Assembly: GCF_003048675.2 (NCBI RefSeq)
Contig: NZ_CP060707.1
Location: forward strand, 682,001-746,000
DNA from: Campylobacter concisus
GTDB taxonomy: Bacteria > Campylobacterota > Campylobacteria > Campylobacterales > Campylobacteraceae
Length of the DNA: 64,000 bases
Direction: 5' to 3'
Below, in pieces: positions 8,775-17,290 of the stretch. The first letter of the stretch is position 1. The number at the start of each line of letters is the position of its first letter. The notes beneath the pieces were generated by a model. It was not told the origin of the DNA. It saw nothing but the letters and a program-made list of their open reading frames with translations, and searched no databases. The position numbers and the translations under genes were made by a program.

Positions 8775-9212
8775 ATGAAAGCTAAAATTTTACTTCCTCT
8801 AACAGTTGCTACTATGTTTTTGGGTTGTTCATTTTTTGATGACAACCCACCAGTCCGTAAGCAACCAAGGCAAGCCACTAAAACTACACCTGCAAAAAGC
8901 TCCATCAAAGGCTTCATAAAAGATGTCAGCTATAAAGATTTGAAATACTGCTACGAGATAGTAGCCAGCGATGTGAAAAATCACAAATTAAACAAAGCAA
9001 ATTTTTGTGCAAACAGATATTATTACGATAAGGGCGATCTTGTCTATGCGACTTTTTACGCAGATAAGCTCATAGACATGCTTCTTATAAAAGAGGGCGG
9101 CTCTAGAGGCGCATATAATGGCATAAGAAAACCACAAAATGAAGTAGTCGTAAAAAGAAAAAATATAAAAACGAATATCGAAGTACCAAAAGAGGAGAAA
9201 ATTTCTTTTTAG
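8775..9212 (+). CDS. Small hypothetical lipoprotein
   Basis: 145 residues, not recognised. The signal peptide ends in the lipobox FLGC (Cys about residue 18), followed by an acidic FFDDNPP, then a basic Pro/Lys/Thr-rich linker (residues 27-45). A small cysteine-containing domain follows (DLKYCYEIVASDV and NKANFCANRYYYD) and a Lys-rich tail. Two Cys in the domain could form a disulfide in the periplasm. Start supported by TTAAGGAGAAAAG. A terminator at 9276 separates it from the porin gene. Confidence 0.78.
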   Translation: MKAKILLPLTVATMFLGCSFFDDNPPVRKQPRQATKTTPAKSSIKGFIKDVSYKDLKYCYEIVASDVKNHKLNKANFCANRYYYDKGDLVYATFYADKLIDMLLIKEGGSRGAYNGIRKPQNEVVVKRKNIKTNIEVPKEEKISF

Positions 9213-9275
9213 ATTACCGTTGATTTACTGCTAGCATATATAATTTCATCAGCAATCAAAACTAGAACTCCTTTT

Positions 9276-9306
9276 AAGGGGCAAAGCAACGGCCCCTTTT
9301 TCTTTT
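9276..9306 (+). terminator. Terminator of the 8775 lipoprotein gene
   Basis: AAGGGGC, a nine-base loop, and GCCCCTT followed by a T-rich run (TTTTCTTTTT). It sits 64 nt after the stop. Confidence 0.8.
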
Positions 9307-9444
9307 TATGTCCCTTTTTGAAAGTCTCATTTGCAAAAGTTAAATTATCAAAATATACCTCTTTTTGGTCAAAATCGGTAAACGATCGGTAACAAAAATG
9401 CAAAATTTTATGATTTTTTAAGCTTCATCTTAAAATTTATTGAT

Positions 9445-9450
9445 TATAAT
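9445..9450 (+). promoter_or_regulatory. -10 box of the porin gene
   Basis: A perfect TATAAT 32 nt before the porin ATG, preceded by a T/A-rich stretch with TTTAAG at 9417-9422, as is common for Campylobacter vegetative promoters. Confidence 0.6.
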
Positions 9451-9481
9451 CGTCGACACAAAAACCTTAAAAGGAGAAAAA

Positions 9482-10705
9482 ATGAAACTAACAAAAATTA
9501 GTTTAGCCGCTTTGGTTGCTTTAGGCGCATTCTCAAGTGTAGCAAGTGCTACTCCACTTGAAGAAGCTATAAAAAATGTTGATCTTTCTGGTATGGCAAG
9601 ATACAGATATACTCATTTACATAAGTATGACAAAACACAAAAAGATGTTAAAAAGTCAAATGGTGCTGGTCATAACTTTAAAATGATCACAAATTTTAAA
9701 GCTGCTATCGATGATAATTTCTTTGGCGTTGTTGGTTTAAGATACAATGATACTGATGGATCAGGTGATAATGCTGGTACTGGTACAGATAAAACAAACA
9801 CAACTGGAACTTTTGGTGTTCACCAATTCTATCTTGGCTATAAGATCGGTGGTACTACTATAACAGCTGGTAAACAAACTATTGACTCATACTTTACTGA
9901 TGACGCTATCGGTACTGGTGTAAGAGTAGTAAATGAAGATATAGAAGGTCTTACTCTAACAGCTTTAGCTTTTGATGCTCTTGAAGGCAATGGCGAGAGC
10001 GATGGCAAATTATATGATGCAGCTGTAACTAATAAATTAGATAGCTATGACGTTGGTAACTTATATGCAGCTGGTATTGCTGGTTCATTTAATCCAGTTA
10101 GCTTCCAACTATGGTATGGCACATTAACTAACCTAGCTGATGTACTTGCAGCTGACGTTTCAGCTAAATTCGACATCACTAATGACTTTGCTCTAGGTGC
10201 AAGACTTAACTATGCAAATAGCACAGCTGATAAAGAAGCTAAAAACATCCTTGGCTACAATGATGGTAACTTCTATGCTGGCGAACTTTCAACTTCACTA
10301 TTTGGTTTTGATCTAGCTGCTGGTTATATCGGCTGGAAAGCTCAAGATAAGGGTGTGTCAGCATTTACATTTGAAGATCAAGGTGGTCTAATAACTGCTG
10401 GTGAAGATGTATTTGACTGGACATATGCAGAGGGTAAAGGTAACTTCTTCTATGCAACAAGTGCATATACATTTGATAAATTCACTGTTGGCTTAGACTA
10501 TGTTAAAGGTACTCAAAAAACTTCAGGTGGCGCTGGTAACCCAGATGTAAAAGATAAAGTTGAAGAATTTGTTCCAAGATTTGCTTACCAATACAACAAA
10601 AAGCTAACATTTAGCTCATTCTATTCTTTCCAAACTCACAAACTACCTGATGATGTGAAGACAAAAGAAGACAAATTTAGATTTGAAGCTAAATACTCAT
10701 TCTAA
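9482..10705 (+). CDS. porA: Major outer-membrane porin (MOMP family)
   Basis: Predicted beta-barrel porin. The start at 9482 is set by AAGGAG six bases upstream and by a classic signal peptide, cleaved after AFSSVASA, giving mature TPLEEAIKNVDLSGMARYRYTH. The 407 residues are full of alternating short strands (GVVGLRYNDT, FYLGYKIGG, FVPRFAYQYNK) and end in a terminal Phe (AKYSF), the outer-membrane sorting signal. The length and the LSGMARYRY opening fit the Campylobacter major porin family. The Ala/Gly/Thr-rich coding with regular codons suggests high expression. Single gene with its own -10 box and terminator. Confidence 0.92.
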   Translation: MKLTKISLAALVALGAFSSVASATPLEEAIKNVDLSGMARYRYTHLHKYDKTQKDVKKSNGAGHNFKMITNFKAAIDDNFFGVVGLRYNDTDGSGDNAGTGTDKTNTTGTFGVHQFYLGYKIGGTTITAGKQTIDSYFTDDAIGTGVRVVNEDIEGLTLTALAFDALEGNGESDGKLYDAAVTNKLDSYDVGNLYAAGIAGSFNPVSFQLWYGTLTNLADVLAADVSAKFDITNDFALGARLNYANSTADKEAKNILGYNDGNFYAGELSTSLFGFDLAAGYIGWKAQDKGVSAFTFEDQGGLITAGEDVFDWTYAEGKGNFFYATSAYTFDKFTVGLDYVKGTQKTSGGAGNPDVKDKVEEFVPRFAYQYNKKLTFSSFYSFQTHKLPDDVKTKEDKFRFEAKYSF

Positions 10706-10734
10706 TTCATAGCTCGTTAATCAACTTATGATAT

Positions 10735-10769
10735 AATCCTGGGTCGGAGCAATCTGATCCGGGATTTTT
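10735..10769 (+). terminator. Terminator of the porin gene
   Basis: An 11-pair stem with two G-T pairs between 10735-10745 and 10756-10766, followed by TTT. It lies 30 nt after the stop. Confidence 0.8.
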
Positions 10770-10798
10770 AAATTTAGAGCAAAATTTCAAGGAAACTC

Positions 10799-11356
10799 AT
10801 GAAAAATATCAAAATTTCTTTTTTGGCGTGTTTTTTGGTGGCAAATGCCTTTGCAGCTTCTCAGGTTTATTATATAGAGGCTCGTGGCGAGTTTGGTAAA
10901 GAGCTTGCCGAAATGGCAAAAAAGCAGGCTAATGACAGAAATGAAAAAGTAAATGTCTATGTTGATGAAGATCCAAGACGGTATAAAGACAATAGAATTT
11001 TAAAATTTGGCGTTGATAGAAAAGGTAGATATAGTGTCTCTTTAGGAAAAGAGCTTTATGAGAAACAATGTGCTAGCTGCCATGGCGAAAGTGCAGACAA
11101 AAGACCATTTGGCTCAACACCACTTAAAAACATGGATGCTAAAGATATAGAAGATAGCATCATCTCTTATAGAAGCGACTCAAGCTTTGGTGGTAGCGGT
11201 AAAAACGTGATGCAAAACCAAGCTAAAATCGTCTCAAACAATGATCTAGGCGCAATACTTGCTTATCTAAAAGGTAAAGATGCACTTGCAGATCAAGATA
11301 CAAACGAAAATAAACCAGTTTCAACCGAAACAAAGCAGGGCAGTTATTTAAGATAA
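10799..11356 (+). CDS. Periplasmic c-type cytochrome
   Basis: 185 residues with a signal peptide (cut near NAFAAS). Residues about 25-60 hold a region without heme motif (EARGEFGKELAEMAKKQ). The C-terminal half is a class I cytochrome c domain with one heme site, CASCHGE at about residues 98-104, and a methionine (NVMQNQAKI) as candidate sixth ligand. The tail after residue 165 is polar and low-complexity. It sits 45 nt before ccsBA, whose product attaches heme to such proteins. Redox partner unknown. Confidence 0.85.
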   Translation: MKNIKISFLACFLVANAFAASQVYYIEARGEFGKELAEMAKKQANDRNEKVNVYVDEDPRRYKDNRILKFGVDRKGRYSVSLGKELYEKQCASCHGESADKRPFGSTPLKNMDAKDIEDSIISYRSDSSFGGSGKNVMQNQAKIVSNNDLGAILAYLKGKDALADQDTNENKPVSTETKQGSYLR

Positions 11357-11401
11357 ATTTCACTTCGGTAGCTTTGCCACAATATAAATAAAAGGAAGCA
11401 G

Positions 11402-14400
11402 ATGTTAAATCCAAAAACATTATTTTTAAGTATGGGCTCAGCTATCGTTTTGATGATAATCTTTGCCGTAGCTAGCGGAGCCGCCACAATAATAGAGAGC
11501 AAAACTAGCACTGAAGCAGCTTGGTACTATGTTTATGGTGCTAGCTGGTTTGCGCTCATCCAACTACTCCTTGGTATAAATTTAGCCTTCAACATCTTTA
11601 GATATAACCTAATCGATCCTAAAAAACTCCCATCTCTCATCTTTCACTTAGGTTTTATCGTCATCTTAATCGGTGCTGGCATCACAAGATACCTTGGCTT
11701 TGAAGCTGATATGCATATACGTGAAAACACTGCTTCAAACGTTGTTAGTACAAAGGTTTCGTATATAAATTTAACAGCGCTTAACGACAAAGGTGAAGAG
11801 ATCAGCTCGGCTATGCCTTTGGGACTTGCTGATGTAAAGAAAGGCTTTGATCTAAAGCTAAAAACAGCAGATGGCGAGGCTAGTTTAAAATTTAAAGAAT
11901 TTGTGCCAAATGCAAGTTATAAATTTGTAAATGATGATAGTGGAAAGCCTGTCGTTGAGTTTGTAGTCTCAAACGAGAGCGAAAGCGAAGAGATATTTTT
12001 ACTTGAAGAAGAAGAGGCAAGGGTTGGAGATATCAGCTTTATCTTTAATGCCAAACCAGATGAAAATAAAAAATACGTTCTTTTTAGACTAAATGATGGA
12101 AATTTCACAGTTACTTCAAATGCTGATCTTTTAAAATTTACTATGGCGGATAGCTCAAAAACTGAGCTAAAAGCTGGCAGCGTAAATGAATTTGGCACAG
12201 GTAGCCTATATACTATCTCAAATATAAATTTCGCCCCAAGGCTAGTCTCAGCGCACGCTACAAGAAAACTGGTCAGCTCAAAGGATAGCGAGTTTAACGC
12301 GTTGATAGCTGAGCTAAACTATAAAGGTGAGAGTAAAGAGATGCATGTATTTTACAACCTAACAGAGCCTTCACGTATCGCCGTGGCTGGAGAGAAATTT
12401 AACGCCTCATGGGGAGCTCAGCAGATAAAACTCCCATTTAGCCTCTACCTAAAAGACTTTGAGCTAAAAAGATATCCTGGCTCAAATTCGCCTATGAGCT
12501 ACTCAAGTGAGGTTGTGGTAAAAGATGGCACGAATGATCCGGGGTTTGATTATAGAATTTATATGAACCACGTGCTTGATTATGATGGATATAGATTTTT
12601 CCAAAGCTCATATGATACCGACGAGAAAGGCACGATCCTCTCTGTCAATAAAGACCCAGGCAAGATCCCGACATATATCGGCTACTTTTTGCTAGGTCTT
12701 GGCTTCTTGTTAAATGTCATAAACCCTAACAGTCGCTTTAGAAAGCTAGCAAAACTAATAGATAATGAATCAACAAAAAGCGGTAAAAAAGTAGCTGCGC
12801 TCATAGCAGTCTTACTTTTGGGCTTAAATTTTAGCTCGCTAAAGGCTGAGGACTTCTTACCACATATCAGCAAAGAGCATGCAGACAAGCTTGCTAGACT
12901 CATCGTGCAAAGTCCAGACGGCAGGATGAAGCCATTTGATACGCTTAGCAAAGAGGTTTTAAACAAAATTCACAGAGGCGAGAGCATAGGTAGCCTAAAT
13001 TCAAACCAAGCGATGCTTTCTATAATGGTAACGCCTGATTTTTGGCGAAATGAGAAGATCATCGCACTTGGTCAAAGCAAGGAGCTAAAAAAAGAGCTAG
13101 GCGTTGATGAAAATGCAAGATACGCAAGCTTTGATGAATTTTTTAAAGCGACAAAAGATGGTGGAAGCGAGTATAAACTAACAAAATTTGCCGAGATAGC
13201 AAACCGCAAACACCCAGGTTCACGCAATACTTTTGACAAAGATGTGATAAAGATCGACGAGAGACTAAATGTATTTTATATGATATTTATCGGTGAAATT
13301 TTCAAAATTTTCCCAAAACAAGATGATCCGTCAAATTCTTGGTATTCGCCAGCTAGTGCGATGATGTACTTCTCGCCAAAAGAGGCTGAGCTAGTAGTTG
13401 GTATGATGAGAGAGTATTTTTCAGCTGTTGATGCAGCCTCAAAGGATAATGACTGGAGTAAGGCGGATGCGGCGCTTGAGAAAATTTCAGCTTATCAGCA
13501 CAAATACGGCTCTGCCGTCATGCCAAGTGAGAAAAAAATAGACATAGAAATTTTATTTAATAAATTTCAAGTATTTGACCGCTTGACGCCGATATATCTT
13601 TTGGCTGGACTTGCGCTTTTACTATTTGTTTTTGTCAAGATGTTAGCGCCAAAAGTGCAGATAAATGGCATAGTTAAAGCTGTATATATTATAAATTTAC
13701 TAGCCTTTCTCGCGCACACGGTAGGCCTCGGTCTTCGCTGGTACATCGCTGAGCACGCCCCTTGGAGTAACGCCTACGAGTCGATGGTCTATATCGCTTG
13801 GGCGCTTGGTCTATCTGGCATCATCTTTGCAAAACGCAGTCCGATCGCACTTGCGCTTACATCTATATTGGCTGGCGTTACGCTATTTGTCGCACACCTT
13901 AGCTGGATGGATCCGCAGATCACGACACTTGTGCCTGTGCTTCAGAGCTACTGGCTAACTATCCACGTCTCTATCATAACTGCAAGTTATGGATTTTTAG
14001 GCCTTTGTGCGTTACTTGGTGGCTTTACTTTGTTGCTTATCATCTTGCAAAACAAGAAAAAGCCAAATGCAGAGATCGCGCGTAATATCACTGAAGCGAC
14101 ACGTATAAATGAGATGGCGATGATACTAGGTCTTAGCTTGCTCACGCTTGGAAACTTTTTAGGTGGTGTCTGGGCAAATGAGAGCTGGGGTAGATACTGG
14201 GGCTGGGACAGCAAGGAGACTTGGGCGCTAGTTTCGATCCTTGTCTATGCGGCAGTGCTTCACATGAGATTTATACCAAAGCTTAATAATCAATACGCAT
14301 TTGCTGTAGCCTCATTTTTTGCCTATTGGTCGATCATAATGACCTATTTTGGGGTAAATTTCTATCTAGCTGGCATGCACTCATACGCAGCTGGAGATCC

Positions 14401-14497
14401 GCTTCCAGTGCCTGATTTTGTCTGGATAAGCATCGTCGTGATGATAGTGATGAGCGTTCTTGCATTTACGAAACGCTCTCTTTGCACAAGGTTATAG
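11402..14497 (+). CDS. ccsBA: Fused cytochrome c maturation protein CcsBA (system II heme lyase)
   Basis: Membrane complex that exports heme and ligates it to CxxCH apocytochromes. The 1031 residues contain a ResB/CcsB-like N-terminal half with helices at the start and near residue 425, and a long periplasmic domain between. A second periplasmic segment runs from about 480 to 720. The C-terminal CcsA-like half has several helices and the tryptophan-rich WWD heme motif (WGRYWGWDSKETW, about residues 926-938). Histidines that flank such motifs are present (FLAHTVGLGLRW, VAHLSWMD, AVLHMRF). The fused form is typical of Campylobacter and Helicobacter. Ribosome-binding site AAAGGAAG; it directly abuts the 14498 gene. 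Confidence 0.95.
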   Translation: MLNPKTLFLSMGSAIVLMIIFAVASGAATIIESKTSTEAAWYYVYGASWFALIQLLLGINLAFNIFRYNLIDPKKLPSLIFHLGFIVILIGAGITRYLGFEADMHIRENTASNVVSTKVSYINLTALNDKGEEISSAMPLGLADVKKGFDLKLKTADGEASLKFKEFVPNASYKFVNDDSGKPVVEFVVSNESESEEIFLLEEEEARVGDISFIFNAKPDENKKYVLFRLNDGNFTVTSNADLLKFTMADSSKTELKAGSVNEFGTGSLYTISNINFAPRLVSAHATRKLVSSKDSEFNALIAELNYKGESKEMHVFYNLTEPSRIAVAGEKFNASWGAQQIKLPFSLYLKDFELKRYPGSNSPMSYSSEVVVKDGTNDPGFDYRIYMNHVLDYDGYRFFQSSYDTDEKGTILSVNKDPGKIPTYIGYFLLGLGFLLNVINPNSRFRKLAKLIDNESTKSGKKVAALIAVLLLGLNFSSLKAEDFLPHISKEHADKLARLIVQSPDGRMKPFDTLSKEVLNKIHRGESIGSLNSNQAMLSIMVTPDFWRNEKIIALGQSKELKKELGVDENARYASFDEFFKATKDGGSEYKLTKFAEIANRKHPGSRNTFDKDVIKIDERLNVFYMIFIGEIFKIFPKQDDPSNSWYSPASAMMYFSPKEAELVVGMMREYFSAVDAASKDNDWSKADAALEKISAYQHKYGSAVMPSEKKIDIEILFNKFQVFDRLTPIYLLAGLALLLFVFVKMLAPKVQINGIVKAVYIINLLAFLAHTVGLGLRWYIAEHAPWSNAYESMVYIAWALGLSGIIFAKRSPIALALTSILAGVTLFVAHLSWMDPQITTLVPVLQSYWLTIHVSIITASYGFLGLCALLGGFTLLLIILQNKKKPNAEIARNITEATRINEMAMILGLSLLTLGNFLGGVWANESWGRYWGWDSKETWALVSILVYAAVLHMRFIPKLNNQYAFAVASFFAYWSIIMTYFGVNFYLAGMHSYAAGDPLPVPDFVWISIVVMIVMSVLAFTKRSLCTRL

Positions 14498-14932
14498 ATG
14501 CTTCTTAAAGGCTTGATAGTCTTTTTTGTTTTTTTGCTTATAGTGGCCATTTGCGCGCTAGTCTATCTTTTGCTAAAAAACAAAGATCATCAAGTCTTGG
14601 CAAGAGGGCTAGAGCCCGAAAGCGAAGAAGAGATCACGATCGAAAAGCTTGAAGAACTTGCTGGTGATAAAACTCTAAGCAAAAACGAGCTTTTCGAGCT
14701 TATACAAATTTTTGGAGAGAAATTTATAATACCAGCGAAAAAAAATCAGGTTGCTCCAAAAGAAGCTAGCAACTACATAAATTTTATAATCCTCATCTGC
14801 TCTCATCAAAATGCCGATGCAAAGCTTATTAGCTTTTTAGACAAAGAGGCTAAAAAGAAAAATCCAAGCTATGTTGCAGAGATCGAAGATAGCGAGAGGA
14901 TAGGCATAGAAAACCGCAAAAATCGCAGGTAA
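14498..14932 (+). CDS. Hypothetical membrane-anchored protein
   Basis: 144 residues, not recognised. One N-terminal helix (LIVFFVFLLIVAICALVYLLL) is followed by a cytoplasmic-looking, highly charged helical part. Its ATG follows the ccsBA stop without a gap, and the ccsBA tail supplies the AAGG ribosome-binding site, so translation is probably coupled. A link to cytochrome maturation is suggested only by position. Confidence 0.75.
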   Translation: MLLKGLIVFFVFLLIVAICALVYLLLKNKDHQVLARGLEPESEEEITIEKLEELAGDKTLSKNELFELIQIFGEKFIIPAKKNQVAPKEASNYINFIILICSHQNADAKLISFLDKEAKKKNPSYVAEIEDSERIGIENRKNRR

Positions 14933-15010
14933 ATTTAGCTTTTTTAAATTTAAGAACGCAAAACGTCGTTAGCAAAACTCAAATTTACAAAGCAAAAATA
15001 GGAGCGCAAC

Positions 15011-15565
15011 TTGTATATAAGTGATCTCTATGCTAGTTTAGTCTTTTTGCCGATAGTGCTAGCTATTTTGTTGATGATCTTTGCTGGCAGGCGAAATATA
15101 AAAGTCTATCTGAGTAAATTTGACCTAGTTAGACTACATCTCATTTTTCCACTCGTGATATTTCCTATATCTGTAGCTATTTTTAGTGAAGCGGCCGAGT
15201 ATTTTGGCGTTTCAAACGATGATGGGCTATCTTATATTTTTTACACTATGCTTTTTATAATAGCCATTTACGCCGTTTTTGGCTTTTACGTTTGCATTAA
15301 ATACAATCACGGCTTTTTAAACTGCTTCTTGGCGTTACTTTTAAGATTTAACTTTATGACTCCGCTTGTTTATTTGCTGTTTTTAGGTGGCAAAGGACGT
15401 GATAAAAATGGCAATGAGATAACCCCTGAAAATGCAAAAAATTTAAGCCTTTTTGAAGAGCTTAGATTTTCGCTTTATAATATGATCGTCTTTAGAAAAA
15501 ATTATGACAAAGATAAAGTTGCAGGCAGGGATGAGATAAATTCTAACGATAAAGCTCTCATCTAA
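15011..15565 (+). CDS. Hypothetical multi-pass membrane protein
   Basis: 184 residues with about four hydrophobic helices (residues 8-24, 44-60, 76-98 and 103-124) and a charged C-terminal tail (about 130-184). The start is TTG at 15011 with AGGAG six bases upstream. Family not recognised. It follows the 14498 gene by 78 nt on the same strand and faces the pgpA operon across a minus-strand terminator. Confidence 0.72.
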   Translation: MYISDLYASLVFLPIVLAILLMIFAGRRNIKVYLSKFDLVRLHLIFPLVIFPISVAIFSEAAEYFGVSNDDGLSYIFYTMLFIIAIYAVFGFYVCIKYNHGFLNCFLALLLRFNFMTPLVYLLFLGGKGRDKNGNEITPENAKNLSLFEELRFSLYNMIVFRKNYDKDKVAGRDEINSNDKALI

Positions 15566-15602
15566 AAAGAGGTCTAAAATAAAAGCAGGGATAGTTAAAA
15601 TT

Positions 15603-15629
15603 AAAAAGAGCCAGCAAGATCGCTAGCTC
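15603..15629 (-). terminator. Terminator of the ispDF-pgpA operon
   Basis: On the minus strand GAGCTAGC and GCTGGCTC pair (eight pairs, one G-T) around a six-base loop, followed by TTTTT. It begins just after the pgpA stop. Confidence 0.8.
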
Positions 15630-15632
15630 AGC

Positions 15633-16100
15633 TTACGGCAAAACTACGCCAAATTTCATAGCTACGCCATATATCATCGCGCTAATAATGCCAGCGAAAA
15701 ATCCAGCAACCATATCATCGCCCATAACGCCAAGCCCGCCCTTTACGTTGCGGTCGATCCTGCCAATGATCGAAGGCTTTTTGATATCAAGTACTCTAAA
15801 AAGCACGAGCGAGAGAACTAGCTGTGAGATCGTCGCTCCGCTAATGGCGATAGCAAGCCAAACGCCAGCAACTTCGTCGATCACGATAAAACTTTCGTCG
15901 TGCGAATTTGCCTTTTTTTCAAAATCATCAATGACGCTGATGCTCACCAAAAATAACAAAATGCTAGCCAGTAAAAGCGTGGTAGATGAGAAAAAATATA
16001 ACACAAAATAAGCTGCCACAGCTCCAGCCACCGAGCCCCAAGTGCCAGGCGCCTTTGGTAAAAGTCCAAATCCAAAAAATGTCAAAAATAGCTTTTGCAT
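15633..16100 (-). CDS. pgpA: Phosphatidylglycerophosphatase A
   Basis: Inner-membrane phosphatase making phosphatidylglycerol. The 155 residues show the family opening GLLPKAPGTWGSVAGA, the acidic IVIDEVAGVWLA motif, and the late MGDDMVAGFFAG motif, with about four helices. Start supported by AAGGA. Last gene of the minus-strand run with ispDF, the response regulator and the sulfurylase-like gene, 8 nt after the latter. Confidence 0.93.
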   Translation of the reverse strand: MQKLFLTFFGFGLLPKAPGTWGSVAGAVAAYFVLYFFSSTTLLLASILLFLVSISVIDDFEKKANSHDESFIVIDEVAGVWLAIAISGATISQLVLSLVLFRVLDIKKPSIIGRIDRNVKGGLGVMGDDMVAGFFAGIISAMIYGVAMKFGVVLP

Positions 16101-16108
16101 AAATTTCC

Positions 16109-17290
16109 TTAAGTGAGTGATGATGTCTGGTAGAGCTTCATGAGCTCCTCATAAAAGTCGCGGTCGGTCTTGTTTTCAAGCAGTCCAGAATTTACAAAGA
16201 GATCGTCGCAGAGCTTTTGTATATCTTTAAAGCGATTTACATAGAGCTTGCTTAAGATGAGCGCTGAAATTTCAGGCCTAACGAGTATGGCTGGTGGCAT
16301 GATGCCGTTAAATAGCAGTTCTTTGATCACGTCTGGGTGGTATTTGATCTGGTGGTGCTGTCCGTGTGGGCAGCTTTTGGTGCTAACTAGCGTCTTACAC
16401 TTGTTGCAATAAACTAGCTCTGGCAGGACGATCACGTCTAAATTTAGATCGTTTTTGTAGATGTCAAGTATCGTATGAACTTCGTTGTGGTCAAAAAACA
16501 TGCCAATGCCAGAGTGGTTTTGTCCGATGACTAGCTTATTTGCGCCAAGTCTTGAAGCCGCGATGCACTCAAGCGTTGGGTTGGCGTGCGAGCTAAAAAG
16601 GGTCGTGTTTTTTAGCGCAAAGACAAAGACCTTTTTTGTCGGCAGATAGTTTTGGTTAAAAAAGTCAAGCACTTGCTTTCTGATCTCGTAATCAATATGC
16701 CTCTCTTCGCGCGTTCTTACCAGAAAAACGACCACGAGATCGGCCTTGTCGATAGTCATCCTAACTAGGCGTTCATGCGCGCGGTTAAATGGGTCAGCCG
16801 TTAAAAAAACAGCCGTTATCTTCTTAGCGCCACTCTCTTTTATAAGCTCATTTAGCGCATCTTTGCTAATTTGTAGGCTCTCATCATATAGCTCAAACTC
16901 GCCACTTATGCCGTATTTGCCTAAATTTAGCGACATTTCGCTGTTTGATTCATTTGCTAAAAATATATTTTTAGCTCGCATGCTCTCGTCAAATTTAAAG
17001 ACCTTTGCCACGTCGATGTGTCCAACGATCTTGCCGTCCATATTTAAATTTACTCTTTGCCCAGTATGCAGCTTGCTAGCGGTATTTTGATTGATCTCGC
17101 CAAATGGGGCAAAGCCAAAAGAGTAGGGCATCGGTTCGCCGTTAAAGTAGCCCTTTTTCGCGACCTCTTTGATCTGCTCATCGTCCATCAGTGCGCTAAA
17201 ATTTGAGAGAATTTTGTTTTTGATAAGCTCTAAGGCGCCATAAACTTCGGTGTTTATAGAAATTTCACTATTTTTTCTTGCTGACGTCAT
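16109..17290 (-). CDS. ATP-sulfurylase-like protein with altered active site
   Basis: 393 residues from the ATG at 17290, chosen over the upstream TTG at 17332 because it gives a smaller overlap with the preceding gene. It shows the overall plan of sulfate adenylyltransferase: a PUA-like N-terminal domain (MPYSFGFAPFGEI), then a nucleotidylyltransferase domain and a zinc-site pattern (Cys295, Cys298, Cys307, nearby His). The catalytic loops differ from the family signature. QTRNPxHRAHE reads LTADPFNRAHE, so the first His of HxxH is Asn169, and GRDHAG reads GQNHSG at 256-261. ATP sulfurylase activity is therefore doubtful, although the fold is kept. C. jejuni has a similarly placed gene annotated as putative sulfate adenylyltransferase (recalled). 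Confidence 0.75.
   Translation of the reverse strand: MTSARKNSEISINTEVYGALELIKNKILSNFSALMDDEQIKEVAKKGYFNGEPMPYSFGFAPFGEINQNTASKLHTGQRVNLNMDGKIVGHIDVAKVFKFDESMRAKNIFLANESNSEMSLNLGKYGISGEFELYDESLQISKDALNELIKESGAKKITAVFLTADPFNRAHERLVRMTIDKADLVVVFLVRTREERHIDYEIRKQVLDFFNQNYLPTKKVFVFALKNTTLFSSHANPTLECIAASRLGANKLVIGQNHSGIGMFFDHNEVHTILDIYKNDLNLDVIVLPELVYCNKCKTLVSTKSCPHGQHHQIKYHPDVIKELLFNGIMPPAILVRPEISALILSKLYVNRFKDIQKLCDDLFVNSGLLENKTDRDFYEELMKLYQTSSLT

Noticed and set aside
15688-16011. Plus-strand open frame opposite pgpA
   Set aside because: Shadow of the pgpA coding frame; no ribosome-binding site and Ser/Pro-rich reverse-complement composition.
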